Assembly: GCF_017052585.1 (NCBI RefSeq)
Contig: NZ_JAFFHZ010000001.1
Location: 4,774,001 to 4,838,000 of the forward strand
Length of the DNA stretch: 64,000 nt
Direction of reading: 5' to 3'
Source of the DNA: Paenibacillus apiarius
Lineage (GTDB): Bacteria > Bacillota > Bacilli > Paenibacillales > Paenibacillaceae
Position numbers and translations under genes: made by a program. Of this stretch, positions 18,778 through 26,297 are shown in pieces; within the stretch, counting starts at the first letter, position 1, and the number at the start of each line of letters is the position of its first letter. The notes under the pieces were generated by a model. The model saw only the letters and a list, made by a program, of their open reading frames with translations, was not told the origin of the DNA and ran no database searches.

Positions 18778-19391
18778 TGCCATCTACAACATCAACAGTC
18801 CGGCCGTCATTCAAAATCAACTGCTGTCCATTGCTCCAGGAGAGCGTTATGATGTGGAATTCGTGGCGGACAACCCCGGCAAATGGCTTATTGAAGAGCC
18901 ACCCGACATTGGATTTGGCGAAATACGGAGAGATGGCAAATGCAAAGTTCACTTTGAAAGAAGCACATGATCAAGATGTCAAAATGGACTTGAATACCGA
19001 GGTGCGCGCAGGCAAAACCGTATACACCATTAACGGCAAAGTGTTCCCGGATACGGACAAGATCAAAGTCAAGAAAGGGGAGCGGGTGAAGGTGACATTC
19101 GTGAATCTGTCCAAGAGCGAAGATCATCCGATGCATTTGCATGGGCACTTCTTCCAAGTGCTGAGCAAGAATGGCAAGCCGATTGCAGGAGCACCCATTA
19201 TGAAGGACACGTTAAACGTCGAGCCGGGAGACACGATCGTCGTCGCCTTCGAAGCCGACAACCCGGGCGAATGGATGTTCCATTGCCATGATTTGCATCA
19301 TGCGGCAGATGGAATGGTCACGGACGTGCATTATTTGGATTATAAAAAAAGCTATGTGCCTGATCCGGCGGTGAACAATATCCCGGAATAG
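18778..19391 (+). pseudogene. Multicopper oxidase (CopA/CotA-like) remnant, 5'-truncated and frameshifted
   Basis: The C-terminal part of a multicopper oxidase survives. One frame gives LLSIAPGERYDVEFVADNPG up to about 18900. Then a -/+1 shift moves into the frame that contains the third cupredoxin domain with the copper ligands HPMHLHGHFF (about 19126-19155) and HCHDLHHAADGM (about 19282-19317). The first two thirds, including the other copper motifs, are absent, because the sequence upstream is the divergent regulator gene. It would not give an active oxidase. The stop is at 19389-19391. Confidence 0.85.
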
Positions 19392-19451
19392 TTTCAAATC
19401 GTTATATGGCATGATGCCGCATTTGTTCAAGCTAAACATAAAATGTGCCTG

Positions 19452-19483
19452 AAAGCAGATCGGAGAGGAGGTCTGCTTTTTTG
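19452..19483 (+). terminator. Terminator after the multicopper oxidase remnant
   Basis: AAAGCAGA (19452-19459) pairs with TCTGCTTT (19472-19479), followed by more T. It is the relic of the oxidase gene's own terminator. Confidence 0.7.
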
Positions 19484-19518
19484 CTTGGAAAGGGCTCGAT
19501 TGATGTAAACTTCAATGC

Positions 19519-19660
19519 CTCAGATTGCGGTAAAACTGGAGTGTAAAAAGTGCTCTTTGTTCACTCTCCCCGTAACTCAGCTAGAAGTAGAACGAGAGTG
19601 TTCGAAGTACTCTTCGTTCATTCTCCCCCCCGTAACTCAGATTGAGGCAAAGCAGGTGAC
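19519..19660. repeat. Two-and-a-bit tandem copies of a ~58-base unit
   Basis: CTCAG boundaries recur at 19519, 19576 and 19636. Each unit contains a GAGTG...CTCTT(T/C)GTTCA(C/T)TCTCCCC segment that can fold into a small hairpin, followed by GTAACTCAG. The unit divergence is about 25 percent. The ORF over it is only a by-product of the repeat. The rest of 19392-19987 shows no gene apart from the operator region at 19817-19866. Confidence 0.7.
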
Positions 19661-19816
19661 TGGACTCTGTGAATTGAAATTTGATTGTTTTCTCGTTTTT
19701 CTGAATGAAGGGGTTAGTGGATCAAAGGTCTTTTTGGAACACTAAGAGCATTGCAAGCGACGAATAGCAAAGAGCCTTGGCAGAGATTTTTTTATTGGAA
19801 AAAGAGATGAAGACCC

Positions 19817-19866
19817 TTGACAGTAGGCACATAGTGTGAAAAAATTCAATTAACTAATGTTAGTTA
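19817..19866 (+). promoter_or_regulatory. Promoter with TetR-type palindrome ahead of the SMR operon
   Basis: A TTGACA -35 element at 19817-19822 is followed by an AT-rich -10 region around 19840. A perfect palindrome, TAACTAA (19851-19857)-TG-TTAGTTA (19860-19866), then overlaps the likely start of transcription. The operon encodes a TetR repressor as its third gene, so this is its probable operator. The -10 is not a good consensus match. No guanidine riboswitch, common before ykkCD genes, was recognised. Confidence 0.65.
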
Positions 19867-19987
19867 GGTAAGTGTTGAAAGGGGAGGCACACAGGAATAA
19901 TATCGCCTTTTTATGGCGCGCAATGTTAAAGGTGGATGTGTTCGGCAAGTTTAGATAGACAAGGCCTCGGAGAGGAATGAAGGAATC

Positions 19988-20329
19988 ATGAATATTCATT
20001 GGATTAAAGTGTTTATTGCCGCCTTCTTTGAAGTGTTCTGGGTTATCGGTCTGAAGCACGCGTATGATGCATGGACTTGGATTGGGACGATCATTGCAAT
20101 TGTCATAAGCTTCTACGTCATGATTATGGCGGGGCGGAATCTCCCTGTCGGAACGGTGTATGCGGTATTCGTCGGCTTGGGGACGGCAGGCACCGTTTTT
20201 GCGGATATCGCCTTCTTCGGCGAACCGTTCAACATGACCAAGGTGCTCCTTATTCTGCTGCTGCTGGCCGGCGTGATTGGTTTGAAGCTGGTCACGAAGG
20301 AGAAGACGGAGAAAGGGGCTGAATCCTGA
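19988..20329 (+). CDS. SMR-family efflux pump subunit, YkkC/SugE-like
   Basis: 113 aa with four predicted membrane helices. The conserved membrane Glu sits in [17 protein letters not shown] (Glu14 region), and [16 protein letters not shown] gives the family core. It exports small cations such as guanidinium or quaternary amines by proton exchange, as one half of a heterodimer with the next gene. The two genes overlap by one base (TGATGG) at 20329. Confidence 0.92.
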   Translation: MNIHWIKVFIAAFFEVFWVIGLKHAYDAWTWIGTIIAIVISFYVMIMAGRNLPVGTVYAVFVGLGTAGTVFADIAFFGEPFNMTKVLLILLLLAGVIGLKLVTKEKTEKGAES

Positions 20330-20643
20330 TGGCATGGATTAGTTTGCTGTTGGCTGGCGTGTTCGAGATGGTAGGGGTTTCCATGATAAATAAATTCCAT
20401 AAGGAACATACATGGCAGTCGCTTGTCTATATGATGGCAGGCTTCGGCGCCAGCTTTTTCTTTCTCGCCTTCGCGATGGAGACGCTGCCGATGGGAACCG
20501 CATATGCGATTTGGACCGGAATCGGCGCTTCCGGGGGTGCCATTCTCGGCATGATTTTGTACGGGGAATCCCGGGAATGGAAACGCATTTTGTTCATTAG
20601 CATGGTGCTTGGCGCGGCAATAGGTTTGAAATTGGTATCATAA
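20329..20643 (+). CDS. SMR-family efflux pump subunit, YkkD-like
   Basis: 104 aa, four helices. The active Glu lies in LLLAGVFEMVGVSMINKF and the GTAYAIWTGIGASGGAILG motif is the SMR signature. As in B. subtilis YkkCD, the two unequal subunits are encoded in tandem and probably insert with opposite topology. It shares an operon with the TetR gene 20 bases downstream. Confidence 0.93.
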   Translation: MAWISLLLAGVFEMVGVSMINKFHKEHTWQSLVYMMAGFGASFFFLAFAMETLPMGTAYAIWTGIGASGGAILGMILYGESREWKRILFISMVLGAAIGLKLVS

Positions 20644-20663
20644 TTGCTGGGAGGGGAGAGTTT

Positions 20664-21239
20664 ATGACCGCGAATCGGATTGTCGAGGTTGCTTTGGGTC
20701 ATTTTGCGGAGCATGGATATGAGGGCGCTTCATTGGCTCACATCGCAGAGCAGGTAGGCATTAAGACACCGTCCATTTATGCCCATTTCAAGGGCAAGGA
20801 TGATTTGTTCCTAAGTGTCATCAAGCAAGCGATTCATGATGAGCTTAAGCTATTGCGGGAATTTTGCGGGCAGCATCAGGAAGACACGGTCCAGCTTCAG
20901 CTCTATAAGCTCATTGCGCAATATAAAGATAGGTATGATAACGACAATAGCGTGAAATTTTTGCTGCGGATGATGTTTTTCCCGCCCGTGTCTTTGCAAG
21001 CATTGGTGATGGAGCATATCAACGGTTATTTGGACAAGATGGAGCAGTTGCTCGGTACGGTGTTCGAACGCGGAATGCAACGGGGCGAAGTGACGCCGCT
21101 GGACGCGGGGACGGTTACGGCGTCATTCATGTGCCTGCTCGATGGCGTGCTCGTGGAGATGCTGTTGGGCGGACCGGTACGCTTCAAGAAACGTTTGGAG
21201 GCATCCTGGAACATATATTGGCTGAGCTTGACCCCATAG
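20664..21239 (+). CDS. TetR/AcrR-family repressor of the SMR pump
   Basis: 191 aa. The N-terminal HTH reads RIVEVALGHFAEHGYEGASL and then IAEQVGIKTPSIYAHFKGKD, the standard TetR recognition helix. The C-terminal helical ligand domain ends in FKKRLEASWNIYWLS. It begins 20 bases after the second pump gene, with GGAGGGGAG upstream. It probably binds the TAACTAA-TG-TTAGTTA palindrome 5' of the operon and is released by a pump substrate. Confidence 0.92.
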   Translation: MTANRIVEVALGHFAEHGYEGASLAHIAEQVGIKTPSIYAHFKGKDDLFLSVIKQAIHDELKLLREFCGQHQEDTVQLQLYKLIAQYKDRYDNDNSVKFLLRMMFFPPVSLQALVMEHINGYLDKMEQLLGTVFERGMQRGEVTPLDAGTVTASFMCLLDGVLVEMLLGGPVRFKKRLEASWNIYWLSLTP

Positions 21240-21422
21240 ACGATTGAGGCATGGTGCAATGATTAGAAGATTACGAATTCAAGGCGCTACGCAAACGGTT
21301 ACGTTCGGGGCGTTTTTCTATGTCGCATGATGATGCGTGGAAGGAATATCGCAGGCTGCAAGCGAAATGTCTAGCGTGCAAACAACTCGTTATCTATCAT
21401 TTGGAAGTGAGGCGCCCTGAAA

Positions 21423-22382
21423 ATGGAGATCCATGCTTATATCGATCAATTTCTAATCGAGCAAAGCTATAATGGCTCATTCTTATTTGCCTATGAAGGC
21501 ACTATTCGCCTATGTAAAGGCTACGGTTGGGCTGATATGGAGCAGAAGCGGCTTAACGACGAGCATACCGTATTTAAAATTGCTTCGATCGGCAAACAGT
21601 TTACGGCAACAGCGATCATGCTCCTGCAGCAACGGGGCCAGCTTGGCGTTCAGGATAAGGTGGCGCAATACGTGCCGGAATTGCCGGGACTCAAGCATTT
21701 GACGATTCATCAGCTTCTGACGCATGCGGCTGGATTGGACGAGGATATTCTTGTAGATTGGAATGTTGATGAAGATATGGCCCCTCTACGTCTCCAAGAG
21801 ATGGAGACGGTTGTTCCGGCCCATCAGGTCGGCAGCTTTCATTACAGCAATTTTGGTTACGCTTTGCTCGGACTCATCGTAGAAAGGGTGTCAGGCCGGA
21901 CATATGAGGAGTTCATTCAACAGGAGCTCTTCCTCTCCCTTCATATGGAACGGACGGGAGGGCATCTCGCTTCCTATCTTGCGGAAGGGAACCGGGCAAT
22001 CGGTTACGCGGAGGGGAAACCGGCCTGGAAACAGGATATTCCGAGCTATAACAGCGCCGGGAGCATTCTCTATTCCACGGTAAGGGATTTGTATCGGTGG
22101 GAAAGAGCATGCTATGCCGCGCAGTTGATTGGAAGCGATGCATTGCGCGAAATGTTCACGCCCCATGTCGCCATTGATGACGAGCGAGGCTACGGATATG
22201 GCTGGATGATATATTCCGGACGCCGGAATACGGTCTATCATAATGGCAGCTTGGCTGGATTCCGCTCTACGTTATATCGAAATACGGAGAAAGATGCGGT
22301 GTTGATTGCACTCAGCAATCTGGGCGATACCGGTCTGGAACCGATCGAGCGCTTGAAGCGGAGTATCGCAAGCTGGTTATGA
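21423..22382 (+). CDS. Serine hydrolase of the beta-lactamase class C/PBP4* fold
   Basis: 319 aa with the three active-site motifs of the family: SIGK (residues 55-58, nucleophilic Ser55 and Lys58), YSN (141-143) and HNGS (273-276) in the KTG position. There is no signal peptide, so a cytosolic esterase or peptidase is more likely than a beta-lactamase. The start ATG 21423 follows GGAAGTGAGG. It stands alone, with a wobble-rich terminator downstream. The substrate is unknown. Confidence 0.9.
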   Translation: MEIHAYIDQFLIEQSYNGSFLFAYEGTIRLCKGYGWADMEQKRLNDEHTVFKIASIGKQFTATAIMLLQQRGQLGVQDKVAQYVPELPGLKHLTIHQLLTHAAGLDEDILVDWNVDEDMAPLRLQEMETVVPAHQVGSFHYSNFGYALLGLIVERVSGRTYEEFIQQELFLSLHMERTGGHLASYLAEGNRAIGYAEGKPAWKQDIPSYNSAGSILYSTVRDLYRWERACYAAQLIGSDALREMFTPHVAIDDERGYGYGWMIYSGRRNTVYHNGSLAGFRSTLYRNTEKDAVLIALSNLGDTGLEPIERLKRSIASWL

Positions 22383-22459
22383 CTAGTAGGATGTTATTTA
22401 TTTAAAAATGGTTATTGAGCGAGATGAACTGAACGTGTTCGATAGCGCTGGAGATTAAA

Positions 22460-22495
22460 CCGGTCGTGGGGCATGCCCTATGGCTGGCTTTTTCT
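22460..22495 (+). terminator. Terminator after the serine hydrolase gene
   Basis: CCGGTCGTGGGGC and GCCCTATGGCTGG pair through GC and several GU pairs, followed by CTTTTTCTTTTTC. Confidence 0.6.
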
Positions 22496-22670
22496 TTTTC
22501 ACGGACCCGGTGGCTAGAAGGTATGCAGGCTGTAATTGGTCCAATGGATGAGACAGGTGGAACGTCCGAGCTTATAGCTATAAAGCGACATGACTATTGA
22601 ACATTGGCCGGATGCGATGGCAGCGATTGACGCCATTAGAAATAATGTGATATTCTCTCTATGGAATTAA

Positions 22671-22685
22671 TCGTAATTATTACGG
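22671..22685 (+). promoter_or_regulatory. Zur box upstream of the permease/TIGR03943 pair
   Basis: TCGTAAT-T-ATTACGG, a nearly perfect inverted repeat flanked by AA and ATA, matches the Bacillus Zur consensus (TCGTAATnATTACGA) with one mismatch at the last base. It lies 51 bases before the permease start. Zinc-bound Zur would repress the operon. Confidence 0.85.
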
Positions 22686-22735
22686 ATATATAAACAAATC
22701 TATGTACTACTCTGTATCGGAAAGGGAGAACGCGC

Positions 22736-23788
22736 ATGAATGGACTGCTGCGAATAGGCACCTATGCGACGGCTTTTATTTGCATGGCCATTTTGTATTT
22801 GATTTTTACGAACCAATCCATAACCGAGCTGCAATTCTCCATCGATCAGACCGCCTTGACGAACGCAACGACGGTCGGTATCAGCCTGATGCTGGAAGCA
22901 CTGCCGTTCCTCATGCTCGGGGTCGCCGTGTCCGCCGTGCTGCACGAGTTCGTGCCCGAAGGAGCCATGCGGCGATTCATCCCGCGGCATCCGCTGTTAG
23001 GCGTCATCGCGGCATCGCTTATCGGCGTGCTGCTTCCACTGTGTGAATGCGGGATGGTACCAGTCGTCCGCCGTCTCATACAGAAGGGCATGCCCGTATA
23101 TATCGGCATTACGTACATATTGGCATCTCCGATTATTAATCCAATTGTTTTTGCCTCTACGTCGATGGCGTTTCGCAGCCAGCCGGAAATGGCGATGTAT
23201 CGGATGGTGCTGGCTTTTGCCGTAACGACCCTGATTGGGCTCGTGCTGTACAAGACGGTGAAGCGCAATCCGCTGCGGAATAGCGGAGCGGCCGGGCATG
23301 AACATGTGAACCACCATCAAGCCCCGCATGATCAAAAGTCGCGCCATCAAGCGATTGCGCTGAAGGACAAGCTGTCTTGGCTGCGGAGAATGCAGTCGAG
23401 TGTATATCATATGGGTGATGAGTTCATGGATATGGGGAAATATTTGCTCATGGGCGCTTTCATTACCGCGGTGATTCAAACATGGGCGGGCAGAGAATGG
23501 TTCGCCGATGTCGGCCCTACGGGGCTGGGCGCGCACCTCTTTATGATGGCTTTTGCATATATCATTTCCTTATGTTCCACCTCAGATGCCTTCATAGCCG
23601 CTTCGTTCGGCACAATGTTCGCCAAAGGACCGCTGCTGACCTTCCTCGTATTCGGTCCGATGCTCGATCTGAAGACGTCCTTCATGCTGGCTGGCGTGTT
23701 CCGCAAGTCGTTCATCGTCAGACTTAGTCTGCTGATTGCGGTTGCCGTATTAGGTTGTTCCCTGCTGCTGCAAACGTTTGTATGGTAG
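22736..23788 (+). CDS. Permease of the YraQ/YcgR (DUF318) family, zinc-regulated
   Basis: 350 aa integral membrane protein with about eight helices in two groups joined by a His-rich cytosolic loop (HEHVNHHQAPHDQKSRHQ, about 182-202). PLCECGMVPVVRRL and the paired LCSTSDAFIAASF are the conserved Cys motifs of this permease family. ATG 22736 follows AAAGGGAG. A Zur box lies upstream and the TIGR03943-type gene follows. In Firmicutes this pair is associated with zinc limitation, and the His-rich loop agrees. Confidence 0.88.
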   Translation: MNGLLRIGTYATAFICMAILYLIFTNQSITELQFSIDQTALTNATTVGISLMLEALPFLMLGVAVSAVLHEFVPEGAMRRFIPRHPLLGVIAASLIGVLLPLCECGMVPVVRRLIQKGMPVYIGITYILASPIINPIVFASTSMAFRSQPEMAMYRMVLAFAVTTLIGLVLYKTVKRNPLRNSGAAGHEHVNHHQAPHDQKSRHQAIALKDKLSWLRRMQSSVYHMGDEFMDMGKYLLMGAFITAVIQTWAGREWFADVGPTGLGAHLFMMAFAYIISLCSTSDAFIAASFGTMFAKGPLLTFLVFGPMLDLKTSFMLAGVFRKSFIVRLSLLIAVAVLGCSLLLQTFVW

Positions 23789-23876
23789 CGATTGTGCAAT
23801 AGAGAAAGAACACGCAGCGTTAATGAGTCACATTATGCGCCGATTTCACCATTCACCACTCGAAAGGAGCATGACC

Positions 23877-24923
23877 ATGACCTTGTCATCTCGTCCGTGG
23901 AAACAGGGATCTATATACCTTTTGCAATCGCTAGTCATGTTCGCATGGTCGTTATTCGTATTCATTCTGTTATGGCAAAATAAGCTGCAGCTCTATATCG
24001 CCCCGCGTATGGAAATATGGGTTAAGCTTGGGGCGGCTGCGCTGTACGGCTTGGCGGCGTTCCAGCTGTATCGCGGAATGCGGGCGCTGTCTGAGCCGTC
24101 TGCGGCGCAGCAGCACGATTGCGGCTGCTACAGTCATCACGAAGCGTCCTATTCGCTGCAGAAGCCGCTATTGCTGTGCGCGCTGTTTCTGTTGCCGCTC
24201 GCAGTGGCTAACGCGCTCCCCGCGACGTCCCTCGGAAGCGCGATGGCTGAGAAGAAAGGCGTGCAGTACGCCGCTTCCTCCGAACGTTCCTCTCCAGCCG
24301 CCCCGTCGCCTTTAGCCGCGGGAACGAAGGATGGGACTGATGCAGCTGATGCAGCGCCGGACTCTGACGATGACAGCTTCTTCTTAGGAGCCGACGGAAA
24401 GCCCATTCCGATCGAAACCGTCATCGTCCAGCGAGATAAGGGACGGCCCGACAAGTCGGGAACGATCGATGGAAAGTTCAAGTACGACTCCTATTCGAAA
24501 GTATACGCGGAGCACGCCTCGTCGCTTGATAAGCAAGCCGTTATCGACATTCCCGAGGCGCTGTTCATCGAGACGATAACGACGCTCGATCTGTACAAGC
24601 AGCAGTTTTCAGGGAAAAAGGTAAACATTCGCGGCTTCGTTCACCGGGGGGAAGGAATGAACCGCAACCAATTCGCGGTGGTGCGCTTCTCCGTGGAGTG
24701 CTGCGCGGCGGATGCTTTTCCGTACGGTGTCGTGGTGGAAACTCCGCAGGCGAGCCGCTATGCGAATGATACATGGATCGAAGTGAACGGCACCTTATCG
24801 ACGACGACCTTCGACGACGCGGAAATTATGAAGATTGAAGCGGAAAAAATCGGTAGCATTGCGCCAGCGAAGGAGCCTTACGTCTATATGGACCCGGATT
24901 TCTATTTCGGTAAAAGAAAATGA
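23877..24923 (+). CDS. TIGR03943/YcgQ-family protein, partner of the permease
   Basis: 348 aa. Two N-terminal membrane helices enclose a metal-binding-like loop, HDCGCYSHHEASYS (about 78-92). After a low-complexity Ser/Ala/Pro/Asp linker comes the extracellular C-terminal domain with IRGFVHRGEGMNRNQFAVVR and FSVECCAADAFPYGVVVE. ATG 23877 was chosen over 23871 because AAAGGAG at 23863-23869 then has a seven-base gap. The gene follows the permease by 88 bases and is probably under the same Zur box. Exact chemistry is unknown; metal ferrying is inferred. Confidence 0.85.
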   Translation: MTLSSRPWKQGSIYLLQSLVMFAWSLFVFILLWQNKLQLYIAPRMEIWVKLGAAALYGLAAFQLYRGMRALSEPSAAQQHDCGCYSHHEASYSLQKPLLLCALFLLPLAVANALPATSLGSAMAEKKGVQYAASSERSSPAAPSPLAAGTKDGTDAADAAPDSDDDSFFLGADGKPIPIETVIVQRDKGRPDKSGTIDGKFKYDSYSKVYAEHASSLDKQAVIDIPEALFIETITTLDLYKQQFSGKKVNIRGFVHRGEGMNRNQFAVVRFSVECCAADAFPYGVVVETPQASRYANDTWIEVNGTLSTTTFDDAEIMKIEAEKIGSIAPAKEPYVYMDPDFYFGKRK

Positions 24924-25142
24924 GCCAGTCCAAGTCATGTTGGCAGCATGCAAATTACGATGACGGAATCGCTAGCCGAATACGCAGCTTCGCACGAAGA
25001 TAATGGAAGAAAGTTGTGGAAGAGTCGAAAAACAACGATAAAATGATCTATAAAATACCATAGTTTACATTTAGGATGTGGAAAATCGTTCCTTCATCTA
25101 GTAAAGTGAAATGAGATTTTAAAAATGAAGGAAGGAGCGGCT

Positions 25143-26114
25143 ATGAGAAAATATAAAATATGGGGAATCATACTGCTGGCATTGGCCATCCTTGCAACTG
25201 GAGGTTTTCTCTTTCGCAAGCAGCTGGCGGTTCTTGCATTTGATATGTTCCTGTCCGATCGGGTTGAGAAGACGCTGGAACAAACGTACAAACCCATTAT
25301 CGGAAAAAAAGAAGTCATCCGCGAAGAGAATACTCCGTTCTCCATGCTGCTGCTGGGCATCGACCAACGTGACAAAGAGGCGGGCCGTTCGGATTCATTG
25401 ATTTATTCCATTATGCGGCCCAAAGAGAATCGGATTCTGCTCTTGTCTATCCCGAGAGATGCCTATGCAGAGATCGTCGGAAGGGACATGCAGGATAAAA
25501 TCGCACATGCATATGCATTCGGAGAGGCGAAAATGAGCGTGGAGACCGTGGAGAAGCTGCTTCAGCATCCGGTGAATCATTACGCGGCCATCAACTTCAC
25601 GGGGTTCAAGGACGTAGTGGATGCGCTGGACGGCGTCAAATTGCCGATTACAAAAGACATCGTCAATAAACATTGGAGCCACGATAAATTCAGAATCGAA
25701 GCGAACAAGCCGATATACAACGGGCTGGAGGCCCTGAACTATGTACGGTACCGCGAGGATTCGGATATGAACCGCACGATGCGGAATCGCATCTTCTTGC
25801 AGGCTATCATGGAGAGGGCTGTCGAGCTGGACAAAGTCGGCCGCATTCCCGAGCTGATGGAAATTGCGGGCGATAACTTCACTACCGATATGCTCCCCAA
25901 GGATATGATTGACTTGGCGAAGGCGATGTTTGCGAAAGACAGCCTCCCTGCATTCAGCACCTATATGCTGGACGGAGAAGGGGCGATGATGAATGGAATA
26001 TGGTACTACATGCTTGATGAAGAAGATCTTCAGTATGCGCGGCAGCTGATCGAGAACTGGCTCGATCCGGCGGTGGACTCCGTGAGCTTGATGGAGCCAA
26101 GGGAAAAAGCATAA
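25143..26114 (+). CDS. LytR-CpsA-Psr (LCP) family cell-wall glycopolymer transferase
   Basis: 323 aa. One N-terminal membrane segment (about 6-26) precedes the extracellular LCP domain, which begins with NTPFSMLLLGIDQRDKEAGR. It carries the conserved Arg/Asp pattern SDSLIYSIM...LLLSIPRDAY and, near the C-end, YVRYREDSDMNRTMRNR, the phosphate-binding Arg cluster. LCP proteins move teichoic acid or other undecaprenyl-linked polymers onto peptidoglycan. ATG 25143 is preceded by GAAGGAAGGAG and was preferred to ATG 25125, which overlaps that site. The preceding 219 bases hold no gene. Confidence 0.94.
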   Translation: MRKYKIWGIILLALAILATGGFLFRKQLAVLAFDMFLSDRVEKTLEQTYKPIIGKKEVIREENTPFSMLLLGIDQRDKEAGRSDSLIYSIMRPKENRILLLSIPRDAYAEIVGRDMQDKIAHAYAFGEAKMSVETVEKLLQHPVNHYAAINFTGFKDVVDALDGVKLPITKDIVNKHWSHDKFRIEANKPIYNGLEALNYVRYREDSDMNRTMRNRIFLQAIMERAVELDKVGRIPELMEIAGDNFTTDMLPKDMIDLAKAMFAKDSLPAFSTYMLDGEGAMMNGIWYYMLDEEDLQYARQLIENWLDPAVDSVSLMEPREKA

Positions 26115-26176
26115 CGATATATAAGGCTGCACTTATTCATATATAGGCCGCCTTACGGCATACATACGGAACAGCA

Positions 26177-26207
26177 CCGCTTTCTCAGGAAGGCGGTGTT
26201 TTTTTGA
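26177..26207 (+). terminator. Terminator after the LCP gene
   Basis: CACCGC (26177-26182) pairs with GCGGTG (26195-26200), extended by wobble/CTTTC-GGAAG pairs, and is followed by seven T. Confidence 0.85.
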
Positions 26208-26260
26208 CGATTACGGAATGTTTATGTTCAGCGATTTGACGGATCATCTACGATGTTATA

Positions 26261-26280
26261 TTATACCCCTATGGGTATAA
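26261..26280 (+). promoter_or_regulatory. CsoR/CstR-type operator ahead of the persulfide reductase gene
   Basis: TTATACCC-CTAT-GGGTATAA is a perfect inverted repeat of the kind bound by CsoR-family repressors, both the copper type and the persulfide-sensing CstR type. It overlaps the TATAAT-like promoter end, 18 bases before the start codon, where a bound repressor would block initiation. The sulfur-handling product points to a CstR-type sensor, but the repressor gene is not in the window. Confidence 0.8.
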
Positions 26281-26297
26281 TAATGGAGAGGATGATC

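Noticed and set aside
19515-19745. 76-codon plus-strand ORF before the SMR operon
   Set aside because: It reads through the ~58-base tandem repeat, so its repeated peptide is a by-product of DNA repetition; no ribosome site.
19400-19985. Guanidine (ykkC) riboswitch upstream of the SMR pair
   Set aside because: I looked for the conserved ykkC core sequences by eye and did not see them; a TetR and a palindromic operator explain the control. A covariance search would decide.
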